DNA from: Dyella terrae
GTDB lineage: Bacteria; Pseudomonadota; Gammaproteobacteria; Xanthomonadales; Rhodanobacteraceae
Assembly (NCBI RefSeq): GCF_022394535.1
Contig: NZ_CP089414.1
Coordinates: 1,054,001-1,118,000, forward strand
DNA length: 64,000 bases
Direction of reading: 5' to 3'
Below the pieces are notes generated by a model that had not been told where the DNA came from, made no database searches, and saw nothing but the letters and a program-made list of their open reading frames with translations. How positions within the stretch are numbered: the stretch's first letter is position 1; every line of letters begins with the position of its first letter. Below are positions 46,642 through 56,857 of the stretch, piece by piece. The translations under genes were made by a program, and so were the position numbers.

Positions 46642-49600
46642 ACCCGCATGAATCCGCGCAGGCAACCGACGCCAGCCCGATCGCCGTCGACTACGACCCG
46701 TTCGCCGGTGCGGCGCTGGCTCGCGTAGTACCCGCCACCGCGCCGCAACGCGAAGTGTGGCTGGCCTCCACGTTGGAGCCCGAGGCTTCGCTCGCCTACA
46801 ACGAATCGGTGTCACTGCGCCTGCACGGCGATCTCGACGTAGAGGCCCTGCAGACAGCACTACGGCAACTGCCGGAGCGCCACGAAGCGCTGCGCGCCAC
46901 CTTCGCCAATGATGGCGGCGAGCTATGCATTGCTGCGGAACTGGACCTGCCTTGCCCGCTGCGCGAACTCTCGTGGCTGGGGCCCGACGAGCAACAGGCC
47001 GAGATCGAAGCCACGCTCGCGCGCGTGGTCAGCGAACCGTTCAACCTGGACACCGGCCCACTGGTGCGCGCCGAATTGCTGCGTCTGTCATCGCAAGAAC
47101 ACCTGCTGGTGTTCACCGCGCACCACATCGTGTGCGATGGCTGGTCGTTCGGCGTGATCGTGCGCGACCTTGCAGCCCTCTATGCGCAGCAGATCGGCAA
47201 GGGTGAGGAATTGCCGCCCGCCGACGTGTTCGCCGACTACGCACTCGCTGAGGCGGATCACACACAGAGCGCCGCCGGCAAGGACGACGAAGCCTACTGG
47301 CTCGCCCGCTTCGCCAACGCCACGCCCTCGCTGGACCTGCCCACCGATCATCCACGCCCGCGCCAGCGCAGCTTCCATTCGCGCCGCGAAGACCTGTCGC
47401 TCGACGGCGCGCTTGTCGCCGATATCAAGCGCATGGGTGCGCAGCGCGGCGCGAGCCTGTACGCAACCTTGCTCGCCGGTTTCGGCCTGTTACTGCAACG
47501 GCTCAGCGGGCAGGACGACGTGGTCATCGGCATCCCCTCGGCCGGACAAGCCGCAGGCGGCCACCAGGATTTGGTGGGTCACTGCGTCAACGTGCTGCCG
47601 CTGCGCGTGATGCTCGATACGACCGCGCCGTTCGAGGACAGCCTCAAGCAAGTGCGCGGCGACCTGCTCGATGCTTTCGACCATCAGCAGTACACGCTAG
47701 GCAGCCTGCTTGCGCGCTTGGCCCTGCCGCGCGACCCGAGCCGGCTGCCGCTGGCTGGCGTCCTGTTCAATCTGGATCAGGCGCTGGACGAGCGTACCGT
47801 CAGCTTCCCCGGACTCTCTTTCGAATTCGCCGGCAACCCGCGCGCGTTCGAGAACTTCGAGTTGTTCGTCAACGCCGTGCAGTTGCCGAACGGCATCCGC
47901 CTGGAATGCCAGTACAACAGCGACCTGTTCGAAACCGCCACCATCCAGGCGTGGCTGGACGCCTATGCCACCTTGCTGCGGCACGCCACAGCGGCGCCTC
48001 AGGCGGCCGGCAGCGCGCTCGGGCTTGCTTCGCCATCGGCGCTCGCAGCCCTGACAGCGTTGCAGCCGTCGCGCACAGCGTATCCCGCGGAACGACTGGC
48101 GCACGAATACGTCGAACAGCAGGCTGATCGCGTCCCCACCCGCGCCGCCATCGCAGGCGATGCACCACTGAGCTACGCCGAACTGGACGCCCGCGCCAAT
48201 CGCATCGCCCACCTGTTGCGCGGGCGCGGCGTGCAGCGGGGCCAGTTGGTCGGCCTGTCACTCAGCCGCAGCGCGGACATGATCGCCGCGCTGCTGGCGG
48301 TGCTGAAATCCGGCGCTGGCTACGTGCCGCTCGACCCCGGCTTTCCGGCGGAACGCCTCGCCTTCATGGCGCAGGACGCCTCGCTCGCCGCGCTTATCGT
48401 CGACGATGAAGCATCGGCCATCTTTGATTTCCCGGCAGCGAATGTGCTCTCGCTCAAGCGCGACGCAGCGCTCATCGACGCAGCGAGCGCAGAGCGCCTG
48501 CCGCGTGACGAAGGCTCCGCCACGCCGGAATCCGTCGCCTACGTGATCTATACCTCCGGCTCGACCGGTAAGCCCAAAGGCGTGCGGGTGCCGCACCGCG
48601 CGACATCCAACTTCATCAGCAGCATGCAACGGGAACCCGGCATCCGCGAGGATGACCGCCTGGTCGCGGTGACCACGTTGTCCTTCGACATTGCCTTCCT
48701 CGAGCTGATGTTGCCGCTCAGCGTGGGTGCGGCCATCGTGCTGGCCGACCACGATCATGTACGCGACGGCAGCGCGCTGCGCGAGCTGGTGGAACGCAGC
48801 GGCGCCACGATCATGCAGGCAACGCCGGCCGGTTGGCGGGTACTGCTGGAATCGGGCTGGGCGGGGCACGCAGGCTTCAAGGCGATTGCAGGCGGCGAGC
48901 CGCTGCCGTTGGATCTGGCTGAAGCCTTGCTGGCGCGTTGCGGCGAACTGTGGAACGCCTATGGCCCCACCGAAACCACCGTGTGGTCCACGCTGTGGCG
49001 CGCATACGACCCGCGTGCAGGCATCACCATCGGCCAGCCCATCGCCAACACCACCGTCCATGTGCTCGACGAGCACGGCGCGCCCTGTCCGCTGGGCATG
49101 CCGGGCGAAATCTACATTGGCGGCGACGGCGTGACGCTAGGCTATCTCGACCGCCCGGAACTCAATGCGGAACGCTTCCTGCCCGATCCGTTCTCCGGCG
49201 AGTCCGATGCGCGCATGTATCGCACCGGTGATCGTGGTCGCTGGCTGGCCAAGGGCGAGCTGGAACACCTCGGTCGCCTTGATTTCCAGGTGAAGATCCG
49301 CGGCTATCGCATCGAGCTGGGTGAAATCGAAACCGCGCTGGCCGATCTGCCGGAAGTCGCCCGTGCCGTGGTGATGGCGCGTGAGGACCGCCCCGGCGAC
49401 GTGCGTCTGGTCGCCTATGTGGTGGCCGCCGAAGGCGCGGACCTGGAAACAGTCGATCTGTGCCCGCCCCTGCGCCAACGCCTGCCCGACTACATGGTGC
49501 CGCAGCACTTCGTGGCGATGCCGGCTATTCCCCTGCTTCCCAATGGCAAAATCGACCGCAAGTCGCTTCCCGCACCTACGCAACCCACCGCCGAAGCGCG

Positions 49601-52600
49601 CCGCGACCGCCTTATGCCCCGCACCGACACCGAGCGCCGCGTGGCTACCGCGATGGAAGCCGTGCTCGCCCTGCCGGAGCTGGACGTACGCGACAACTTC
49701 TTCGCGCTGGGCGGCCACTCGCTGCTTGCCGCACAACTCACCGCACGCTTGAATCGGGAGTTCGGCATCACGCTGTCCTTCCGCACACTGTTCGACGCAC
49801 CGACCATCGAAGGACTCGCCCAGACCATCGACGGCTATCGCGCACCGGATACGGCCACGCCATCGGCGGACATCCCGCGCCTCGCGAATCGCGACGTAGC
49901 ACCGCTGTCCTCGATGCAGCAACGCCTGTGGTACCTGGAACAACTGCACCCCGGCCGCGTGGTCTACAACACGCCCTCCGCGCATCGTCTGCGCGGTCCC
50001 ATGAATGTAGCGGCGTTCCGTCAGGCCTTGCGCGACGTGGTGCAACGCCAGCCAGCCCTGCGCACTTCCATCGAAACCGGCGAGAACGGCGGGCTGCAGC
50101 GGATTCATGCCGGACTCCTGCCCGAGTTGGTGCTGGAAGACCTTTCCACACTGCCTGCCGAGACGCGCCTGGACGTGCTGAAACAGACGCTCGACGCCGA
50201 CATCGCCCAGCCGTTCGACCTTGCGCAGCCGCCGCTGTATCGCGCGCGCTTGTTCCGGCTGGACGACAACGACCATGTGTTCTTCTTCATGGCCCACCAC
50301 ATCGTGTGGGATGGCTGGTCATTCGACCTCTTGTACGAGGATCTGTCGCGCGCCTATGTCTCGCGCTGCGCTGGCGACGGCGCCAGCCTCCCGCCATTGC
50401 CGATCGAATACGCCGACTTCTCCGCATGGCATCGCGACTGGATGCGCACCGACACCGTGCAGAAACAACTCGCGCACTGGCTCAAAACACTAGACGGCGC
50501 GCTGGAACCGCTCGAACTTCCCACCGACCGCCAACGCCCTGCGCGCATGTCGGGCGCCGGCGCCACCGAATGGGTCCGCATCCCCGTGGAGCGCGCCGCC
50601 GCCGTGCATGCCCTGGCGCAACGCGAAGAAGCCACGTCATTCATGGTGCTGCTGGCGACGTACTACGTGCTTCTGCATCGCCTGAGCGGCCAGCGCGACC
50701 TGATCGTCGGCACGCCGGTCCGTGGTCGCGACCGCGTGGAGACCGAAAGCATCATGGGTCTGTTCGTGAACGCGCTGCCGCTGCGCGTAACGGTCGATCC
50801 CGAGGCCCCGTTCCGCGACGTGCTGAAACAGGTGCGACAGGTAGTGCTTGATGCGTTCGCGCATCCCGACGTACCGTTCGAGCAACTGGTGTTCTCGCTG
50901 GGACTGGCGCGCGACGAAAGCCGACCGCCGATCTCCCAGGCGATGTTCTCCTTCCAGGATGCACGCCGTCGCATCGTGTCCTGGGGCGAGCTGTCGCATG
51001 AGCATCTGCCCGTATTCCAGCGCGGCGCCGCGGACGACATCGGCCTGTGGTTCCTCGAACAGGAACAAGGCTTGCTGGGTGGCATCACGTATAACGCCGA
51101 CATCTTCGACCCGGCAACGGCAGCGCGCTTCCGTGATTGCTACGAGAGCCTGCTCGCCTCCGCGCTGGCCGATCCTGGCCAGACTGTCGCGCGCCTGGAT
51201 CTGTTGCCGGAGCACGAAAGCGCCCTGCTTGCCGAGTGGAACCAGACCTCGCTGAACGTCCCCGACGCCCGTCTCCACCAGCTGTTCGAGCAGCAATGCG
51301 ACAAGGCACCGGAACGCGCGGCCATCCATTGCCGTGACGTCACATTGAGCTACCGCGAACTGGATGCGCGCGCCAACCGCATTGCGCATGCCCTGCGCGA
51401 ACGCGGCGCGGCGCACGGCGCACTGGTCGGTGTATCCCTCACGCGCAGCCTCGACATGCTCGCCACCGTGCTGGCCGTGCTCAAGACCGGCGCAGGTTAC
51501 GTACCGCTGGACCCGGACTTCCCCGCCGACCGCCTGTCCTATATGGCGCAGGATGCCCAGCTCGCTGTACTGGTCACCGAGTCGGCCATCGCTGCGCGTA
51601 TCGATGACAACGGCGGCGCACGACTGCTGCTGGACGAAGCCGCCGCCGAGATCGCATCCCGGCCCGGTACGCGCCTGCCGACGAATGCCACGCTCGACGG
51701 TGAATCCGTTGCATACGTGATCTACACCTCGGGCTCCACCGGACGCCCCAAGGGTGTCGCCATTCCGCACCGCGCGGTGGTGAACTTCCTGGCCGGCATG
51801 GCGGAGCGCCCAGGTTTGCATGCGAACGAACGCCTGCTTGCCGTCACCACGCTGTCCTTCGACATCGCCGTGCTGGAACTGTTCGGCCCACTCAGCGTCG
51901 GCGGCGAAGTACTGCTCGCCACACGCGAGGAGTCGATGGACGGCGATGCCCTGTGCCAACTACTGGACGCACACGCCGCCACCATGATGCAGGCCACGCC
52001 CGTCACCTGGCGCCTGCTGCTGCAAACGCCCTGGCAGCCGGCAGCTGGTTTCCGTGCACTGTGCGGTGGCGAGCCGCTGTCCGCCGATCTGGCGCAACAG
52101 TTACTCGCACGCGGTGCCGAACTGTGGAACATGTACGGCCCCACCGAAACCACGGTGTGGTCCACCTGCTGGCGCGTCGAGCAGCCTGAGCGCGGCATCT
52201 CCATCGGGACGCCCATCGCCAATACCACCATCCACGTTCTCGACGAATACGGCCAGCATTGCCCCATCGGCGTACCCGGTGAACTGTGCATCGGCGGCGA
52301 CGGTGTGGCGCTCGGCTACCTGCATCGCGAGGAACTGACCGCCGAACGTTTTCCGGCCGATCCCTTTGCACCCGGCAAGCACTTCTATCGCACCGGCGAC
52401 CGTGCACGCTGGCTGGCGAACGGCACACTGGAACACCTCGGCCGCCTCGACTTCCAAGTAAAGCTGCGCGGCTACCGCATCGAGCCCGGCGAGATCGAAG
52501 CCGTCGCGCGCATGGAACCCAGCGTGCTCGATTGCGTCGTGGTGGTACGCGAGATCGCCCCCAATGACGAACGCCTCGTGCTGTATGCCGTGTGCACGGA

Positions 52601-53084
52601 AGACGAAGAACTCGTTTGGCCAAAGCTGCGCGCACAGTTGGCAGCCCGTCTACCCGCCTATATGCAGCCGCAACATTTGGTGCGCCTGTCCGCGCTGCCA
52701 CGCACGCCGAACGGCAAGACCGACCGCAAGGCGCTGCCGCCACCTGTCCTCAACACCACGCTGACGACTGATGACGCCGAACCGGGCGTAAGCGCCAGCG
52801 ACGACCCGCGCGAACGCTACCTCGGCGAAGTCTGGTGCAAGCTGGTGGGCGCGGACGACGTGCGGGCCAGCGACAACTTCTTCGACATCGGCGGCCATTC
52901 GCTGCTCGCGATCGAAATGGTCACGCTGGTGCGCAAGGAAACCGGGGTAAAGCTCAACCTGCTCGACGTCGCGACCAGCCCGCTGGCCTCACTGGCGGCG
53001 GCCCTGCCGGAAGGCGACCTGACGGAACCGCAAAAGAGCGCCTCGCTGGGCGGACGCTTGCGGCAACTGTTCGGCCGACGGTGA
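46638..53084 (+). CDS. Dimodular NRPS, C-A-PCP-C-A-PCP, no thioesterase
   Basis: 2,148 residues. C1 (about 25-460) has [10 protein letters not shown] (His near 162). A1 has [26 protein letters not shown] (near 775) and [19 protein letters not shown]1 is [13 protein letters not shown] (Ser near 1027). C2 has [13 protein letters not shown] (near 1220). A2 has [13 protein letters not shown] (near 1832). PCP2 is [13 protein letters not shown] (near 2086). It ends about 60 residues after PCP2, with no thioesterase, reductase or terminal condensation domain. No epimerase or methyltransferase domain is seen, and both A domains are similar in their substrate-pocket region. Coupling to the upstream hybrid (ATGA overlap) implies the chain passes from the aminotransferase module to C1. 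Release must happen in trans. Confidence 0.93.
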   Translation: MNPHESAQATDASPIAVDYDPFAGAALARVVPATAPQREVWLASTLEPEASLAYNESVSLRLHGDLDVEALQTALRQLPERHEALRATFANDGGELCIAAELDLPCPLRELSWLGPDEQQAEIEATLARVVSEPFNLDTGPLVRAELLRLSSQEHLLVFTAHHIVCDGWSFGVIVRDLAALYAQQIGKGEELPPADVFADYALAEADHTQSAAGKDDEAYWLARFANATPSLDLPTDHPRPRQRSFHSRREDLSLDGALVADIKRMGAQRGASLYATLLAGFGLLLQRLSGQDDVVIGIPSAGQAAGGHQDLVGHCVNVLPLRVMLDTTAPFEDSLKQVRGDLLDAFDHQQYTLGSLLARLALPRDPSRLPLAGVLFNLDQALDERTVSFPGLSFEFAGNPRAFENFELFVNAVQLPNGIRLECQYNSDLFETATIQAWLDAYATLLRHATAAPQAAGSALGLASPSALAALTALQPSRTAYPAERLAHEYVEQQADRVPTRAAIAGDAPLSYAELDARANRIAHLLRGRGVQRGQLVGLSLSRSADMIAALLAVLKSGAGYVPLDPGFPAERLAFMAQDASLAALIVDDEASAIFDFPAANVLSLKRDAALIDAASAERLPRDEGSATPESVAYVIYTSGSTGKPKGVRVPHRATSNFISSMQREPGIREDDRLVAVTTLSFDIAFLELMLPLSVGAAIVLADHDHVRDGSALRELVERSGATIMQATPAGWRVLLESGWAGHAGFKAIAGGEPLPLDLAEALLARCGELWNAYGPTETTVWSTLWRAYDPRAGITIGQPIANTTVHVLDEHGAPCPLGMPGEIYIGGDGVTLGYLDRPELNAERFLPDPFSGESDARMYRTGDRGRWLAKGELEHLGRLDFQVKIRGYRIELGEIETALADLPEVARAVVMAREDRPGDVRLVAYVVAAEGADLETVDLCPPLRQRLPDYMVPQHFVAMPAIPLLPNGKIDRKSLPAPTQPTAEARRDRLMPRTDTERRVATAMEAVLALPELDVRDNFFALGGHSLLAAQLTARLNREFGITLSFRTLFDAPTIEGLAQTIDGYRAPDTATPSADIPRLANRDVAPLSSMQQRLWYLEQLHPGRVVYNTPSAHRLRGPMNVAAFRQALRDVVQRQPALRTSIETGENGGLQRIHAGLLPELVLEDLSTLPAETRLDVLKQTLDADIAQPFDLAQPPLYRARLFRLDDNDHVFFFMAHHIVWDGWSFDLLYEDLSRAYVSRCAGDGASLPPLPIEYADFSAWHRDWMRTDTVQKQLAHWLKTLDGALEPLELPTDRQRPARMSGAGATEWVRIPVERAAAVHALAQREEATSFMVLLATYYVLLHRLSGQRDLIVGTPVRGRDRVETESIMGLFVNALPLRVTVDPEAPFRDVLKQVRQVVLDAFAHPDVPFEQLVFSLGLARDESRPPISQAMFSFQDARRRIVSWGELSHEHLPVFQRGAADDIGLWFLEQEQGLLGGITYNADIFDPATAARFRDCYESLLASALADPGQTVARLDLLPEHESALLAEWNQTSLNVPDARLHQLFEQQCDKAPERAAIHCRDVTLSYRELDARANRIAHALRERGAAHGALVGVSLTRSLDMLATVLAVLKTGAGYVPLDPDFPADRLSYMAQDAQLAVLVTESAIAARIDDNGGARLLLDEAAAEIASRPGTRLPTNATLDGESVAYVIYTSGSTGRPKGVAIPHRAVVNFLAGMAERPGLHANERLLAVTTLSFDIAVLELFGPLSVGGEVLLATREESMDGDALCQLLDAHAATMMQATPVTWRLLLQTPWQPAAGFRALCGGEPLSADLAQQLLARGAELWNMYGPTETTVWSTCWRVEQPERGISIGTPIANTTIHVLDEYGQHCPIGVPGELCIGGDGVALGYLHREELTAERFPADPFAPGKHFYRTGDRARWLANGTLEHLGRLDFQVKLRGYRIEPGEIEAVARMEPSVLDCVVVVREIAPNDERLVLYAVCTEDEELVWPKLRAQLAARLPAYMQPQHLVRLSALPRTPNGKTDRKALPPPVLNTTLTTDDAEPGVSASDDPRERYLGEVWCKLVGADDVRASDNFFDIGGHSLLAIEMVTLVRKETGVKLNLLDVATSPLASLAAALPEGDLTEPQKSASLGGRLRQLFGRR

Positions 53085-53110
53085 ACGCGCGTGACCACAG
53101 GGGGCGGGAC

Positions 53111-54241
53111 ATGACGACAATGGCGACATGGGTATGCAGGGGCAGCTTCTGGATGCTGCTCTACATTTTCATCGGCTACCCGCTGATCGCCTGGCTGTGC
53201 GGCAAGCTGATGCATCGCCCGGTGCGCAAGCAGCCGGTGCTGCCCACCGTGTCCATCATTATTGTGGTGCGCGACGGCGTGAGGCATATCCGCGCCAAGC
53301 TGAAGAACCTGCGCACACTGGACTACCCGGCCGAGTACATCGAGATCATCGTGGCCTGCGACGGCTGCAAGGACCGCACCGCCGCTCTCGTGCGCCACTC
53401 GCACGACGCACGCGTGCGGGTACTCGAGTTTCCCGTGTCACGCGGCAAGGCGCTGTGCCTCAACGACGCCGTGGCCACCGCGCGCGGCGAGATCCTGCTG
53501 ATGACGGACGTCCAGCACAAGCTGTCGCCACTGGCGCTGCGCGAAGTGGTGAGCAACCTGGGCGATCCGCAGGTAGGTGCAGTCAGCGGCAGCCTGGAAC
53601 TGGAAAACGTGAGCAGCACCTTCGCCCACGGTGTGAATGCCTACTGGCACTACGAGAAGTTCATCCGCCGACAGGAAAGCCTCTGCGGCTCATCGGTGGG
53701 CGTTTGTGCGGCGCTGTATGCCGTGCGCGCCGAGTACTACAGGCCCTTGCCACCCGACACCTTGCTCGACGACGTACTTGTACCCATGAGCGTTGCCGCC
53801 CACGGCCGGCGCGTGGTGTTCGAACCGCGCGCCGTCGCCTGGGGCGAAACCGCACAGGCGCCGCTGGACGAACAGGCTCGTCGCATGCGCGCCATGGTCG
53901 GCTGCTTCCAGTTGATCGACGTGGCGCCGTGGCTGCTCTCACCCGCCCGCAACCCGCTGTGGTTCCAGTTCATGAGCCACAAGATGCTTCGCCTGCTGGC
54001 GCCGTGGTTGCTGCTGTCGCTGCTGCTGTCCTCCGCCTATCTGGCGCGTCACCAACTGGCGTATGGCGCCGTGCTTGCCGTCTTGCTGGGTGGCGTCGGG
54101 CTGGTCGCCATCGAACGTGCTCGGCCCACGGCGGGGCGCTGGTTGCCGGTGCGCCTGATGGTCGCGTTCTTCTATCTCAATCTTTACGCGGCGCAGGCGT
54201 CCATCGCCTATGCGCGCAGCCGAGGGGAACAACTATGGTGA
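53111..54241 (+). CDS. Family 2 glycosyltransferase, membrane-bound
   Basis: 376 residues. An N-terminal membrane segment (about 11-27) is followed by the GT-A catalytic domain: VSIIIVVRDGVRHIRAKLKN, IIVACDGCKDRTAAL, EILLMTDVQHKLS (DxD-like), DTLLDDVLVPMSV (general-base Asp) and DEQARRMRAMVGCFQ, in the place of the QxxRW box. Three C-terminal membrane helices follow. This is the architecture of processive-like or lipid-linked sugar transferases in exopolysaccharide assembly. The ATG at 53111 has an AGGGGG site; its stop overlaps the deacetylase ATG. Confidence 0.88.
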   Translation: MTTMATWVCRGSFWMLLYIFIGYPLIAWLCGKLMHRPVRKQPVLPTVSIIIVVRDGVRHIRAKLKNLRTLDYPAEYIEIIVACDGCKDRTAALVRHSHDARVRVLEFPVSRGKALCLNDAVATARGEILLMTDVQHKLSPLALREVVSNLGDPQVGAVSGSLELENVSSTFAHGVNAYWHYEKFIRRQESLCGSSVGVCAALYAVRAEYYRPLPPDTLLDDVLVPMSVAAHGRRVVFEPRAVAWGETAQAPLDEQARRMRAMVGCFQLIDVAPWLLSPARNPLWFQFMSHKMLRLLAPWLLLSLLLSSAYLARHQLAYGAVLAVLLGGVGLVAIERARPTAGRWLPVRLMVAFFYLNLYAAQASIAYARSRGEQLW

Positions 54242-55329
54242 GCCAGACGCCGCACACTGGCATCCGTGAACGGCTAGGCGAGCTGTGCTATAGCGCTGGC
54301 CTGCTCAGCCCGCTGCAGAAAATGCGCGCATGGTGGCAGAAAGACCTGCGCATCCTCGCTTATCACCGCGTGATGCCGGTACCCGATCCGGAGCAGTACG
54401 AGTTCGACATGGAGCTGGTCAGCACCACGCCGGAAGAGTTCCGCGAACAGATGACACTGGTGCGCGACCGCTATCGCCCCATGCGCCTCAGTGACGTGGC
54501 CGCCGCCATCAACGCGGGCCATCCGCTGCCGCCCGATGCGGTGGTGATCACCTTTGACGACGGTTACGACGACAACTACCGCATTGCCTATCCGATCCTT
54601 AAGGAACTCGGCGTCCCGGCCACCTTCTTCATTTCCACTGGTCACATCGATAGCGGTCGTCCGTATGCGTACGACTGGCTGGTGCACCTGATCTTGCTCA
54701 GCGATGCGTCGCGGCTGGAACTTCCCGAGCTAGGCATGGATGTGCCGATGCCAGCGACGCGCGACGAACGCCGCGCCTTGGCGGGTCGCGTGCTCGACAA
54801 CATGAAGGAGATCAGCGCGCTGGCACAGGCAGCGATGATCCGCCGCCTGGAAGACGCGTGGCAGATGCCCTCCGAGCATGCGCGGCCGGCGGACTGTCGC
54901 CCGATGAGCTGGGATCAGCTACGCGAAATGCGCGCCGCCGGTCTGGAGATCGGCTCGCACGGCGTGAATCACTGGATGCTCTCCAAACTGCCGCGTGAGG
55001 AGCTGGAGCACGAGGTTCTCGACTCCCGCAATGCCTTGCTGCGCGAACTCGGCCCCATGCCGTTGCTGATGTCCTATCCGGTGGGCAGCAACCGCGCATT
55101 CGACCGGCAGGTCATCGAGGTGACCCGCGATGCAGGCTTCGACCTGGCCTGCAGCTACATCAGCGGCACCAACCCGCGACCAGCCGATAATCGTTACTCG
55201 CTGTACCGCATCGCCGTAGAGCGCTATTACGGCAAAGCCTGGTTCGCCGCTTTGCTGGCCATGCCTGGCGTGGTCGGTTATCCGACGCCCGCCCATCTGG
55301 CCACAACGGATGAGGGAGCCTGTTTATGA
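54235..55329 (+). CDS. Polysaccharide deacetylase (NodB homology)
   Basis: 364 residues. Removes N- or O-acetyl groups from glycans with a divalent metal. The NodB core has VVITFDDGYDDNYRIAYPIL (metal Asp), ATFFISTGH, GLEIGSHGVNHWML (metal His pair) and LLMSYPVGSNRAFD. The subtype matches deacetylases of capsule/exopolysaccharide loci (polysaccharide_deac with an insertion around 150-215). No signal peptide is visible. The stop codon lies inside the left arm of a 21-bp inverted repeat, so the natural C-terminus may have been changed when that element arrived. Confidence 0.88.
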   Translation: MVSQTPHTGIRERLGELCYSAGLLSPLQKMRAWWQKDLRILAYHRVMPVPDPEQYEFDMELVSTTPEEFREQMTLVRDRYRPMRLSDVAAAINAGHPLPPDAVVITFDDGYDDNYRIAYPILKELGVPATFFISTGHIDSGRPYAYDWLVHLILLSDASRLELPELGMDVPMPATRDERRALAGRVLDNMKEISALAQAAMIRRLEDAWQMPSEHARPADCRPMSWDQLREMRAAGLEIGSHGVNHWMLSKLPREELEHEVLDSRNALLRELGPMPLLMSYPVGSNRAFDRQVIEVTRDAGFDLACSYISGTNPRPADNRYSLYRIAVERYYGKAWFAALLAMPGVVGYPTPAHLATTDEGACL

Positions 55330-55581
55330 CCTTCGCGCAGTCCGCGTTGTCCTTGAGTGGCCGCCAGGTGGTAGTGCGTGGCGCAGCGCCCGACTGGCTG
55401 TCAGGTCGAGCCGCGCGCTGCCGCATGGCGGCCACTCAAGGACAACCCTCCGGGCCGGGTCTGTTTGCCCACAGGCCGGCGTCATCGCTCAGTCGTGTAT
55501 CGACATACACTCCTTCCCTCTTCCTTGGCCTGCGAGCAAACAGCTCCCGGCGCGGGCTGTGCGAAGGTCATAAACAGGCTC
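55316..55581. mobile_element. 266-bp nested inverted-repeat element (MITE-like)
   Basis: GAGCCTGTTTATGACC... (21 bases, 55316-55336) is repeated perfectly inverted at 55561-55581. Inside, a second perfect 21-base pair starting GTTGTCCTTGAG lies at 55346-55366 and 55426-55446. There is no transposase and no credible gene inside. It lies exactly between the deacetylase stop and the next gene start. Structure suggests a miniature inverted-repeat element or a structured regulatory RNA; no clear target duplication is seen. Confidence 0.65.
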
Positions 55582-55585
55582 AGCC

Positions 55586-56851
55586 ATGTTCCCACTGATC
55601 CTCTGCTACGTCGTCCTGACCATCGTCAGGCCGCAGGAATACATACCGGCGCTGCTCGGCGTGCCCGTGCTGCCCATTGTGCTGGCACTGGCCTTCGCCG
55701 CATGGCTCACCTCGGGCGCGCGCAGGCCGCGTGCGCCGCAGTTCGTCATACTGCTGGCCTTCTTCGCCGTACTGATGCTGTCGGAAGTCGCCAACGGCTG
55801 GGTCGGTGGCGTGAAAGATCAGCTCGGCAAGTTTGGTCCTGTCGTGCTCACCTTTTTCATGATCGCCGCAGCATGCAATACGCAGCGACGCATCCTGGTG
55901 CTTATGGCAGTGATGGTGATGTGCGCCACGGTGCTGGCGATGCACGGCATCGGCCAAGCCAGCGCCGGCATCGGCTGGACCGGCATTCCGCTTGGCGATG
56001 ACGGCCGCATCCAGTACGTGGGCATCTTCAACGACCCGAACGACTTGGGCATGCTGTTCGTTTTAGTACTTCCCATGGCTTGCCTGTTGCTCAAGCGCGC
56101 GGGTTTCTTCGGCAAGCTGCTCTGGTTGGCCTGCATCCTGACCCTGCTCTACGGTGTGCGTCTCACCAATTCACGCGGCGCGATGCTGGGTGTGCTGGTC
56201 GTCGCTGGTGGTTACATCTGGTATCGCCGGGGCGCCATCGTCGCGGGCGTGCTGGGCGCGGCCGGCCTTGCGGTGATGAAGATGCTTTCGTCGCGCATGC
56301 AGGAACTCGATGCCGGCGAGGAATCGGCCAGCGGCCGCGTGGACGCCTGGTATGAAGGCCTGCAGATGTTCAAATCCCACCCGCTGCTCGGCGTGGGCCC
56401 CGGCAATTTCACCGACTACAACCCGCTCACCGCGCACAATTCGTTTGTGCTGGTGCTGGCGGAAACCGGCTTTGTCGGCTACGTGCTGTGGCTGATGCTG
56501 ATCGGCTACACGTTCTGGATGGTGGCGACCGTGCTGCGCCTTAAGCCTGATCCCATTACCGATCCCGAGCGGCATGCCGCCTGGAGCATCGAGCGGCCGA
56601 TGGCGCTGACCCTGCTGCTGTCGCTGTGCGGCATGTTCACCTGCGCGTTCTTCCTCAGTCGCAGCTACATGATTGTGTTGTATGTGGTGCTGGCTATCGT
56701 CACCGGCTTCTACCTGGGCGCGCGCGAGCGCATTGGCGACCTACCCTCCTTCCGCATGAGCGAAAGCGGCATGCGCTGGGTTCCCGCCGCCATCGGCAGC
56801 ATCGCAGGACTGTTTGTGCTGGTCAGCATCCTGCTGAGGACGGAAGGATGA
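55586..56851 (+). CDS. O-antigen ligase/polymerase-like membrane protein
   Basis: 421 residues, about ten membrane helices: FPLILCYVVLTIVRPQEYIP, ILALAF-like segments, LLFVLVLPMACLLLKRAG, and a C-terminal pair. The large periplasmic loop contains PLLGVGPGNFTDYNPLTAHN, the conserved H-containing region of Wzy_C/O-antigen-ligase proteins (the GVGPGNF and AHNSFV pair). Such proteins polymerise or ligate undecaprenyl-linked glycans, or transfer them to a carrier. In this locus it is either the Wzy-type polymerase or a ligase that could act on the peptide product. It is followed by the CapK-like gene after 6 bases. Confidence 0.82.
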   Translation: MFPLILCYVVLTIVRPQEYIPALLGVPVLPIVLALAFAAWLTSGARRPRAPQFVILLAFFAVLMLSEVANGWVGGVKDQLGKFGPVVLTFFMIAAACNTQRRILVLMAVMVMCATVLAMHGIGQASAGIGWTGIPLGDDGRIQYVGIFNDPNDLGMLFVLVLPMACLLLKRAGFFGKLLWLACILTLLYGVRLTNSRGAMLGVLVVAGGYIWYRRGAIVAGVLGAAGLAVMKMLSSRMQELDAGEESASGRVDAWYEGLQMFKSHPLLGVGPGNFTDYNPLTAHNSFVLVLAETGFVGYVLWLMLIGYTFWMVATVLRLKPDPITDPERHAAWSIERPMALTLLLSLCGMFTCAFFLSRSYMIVLYVVLAIVTGFYLGARERIGDLPSFRMSESGMRWVPAAIGSIAGLFVLVSILLRTEG

Positions 56852-56857
56852 TTTGCC

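Noticed and set aside
53128..54234. N-terminal extension of the deacetylase (longer in-frame start)
   Set aside because: It lies entirely within the glycosyltransferase gene in another frame; the coupled ATG at 54235 is the natural start.
55326..55598. Small frame inside the nested inverted-repeat element
   Set aside because: Runs through both repeat arms, has no ribosome site or domain, and overlaps the next gene start.
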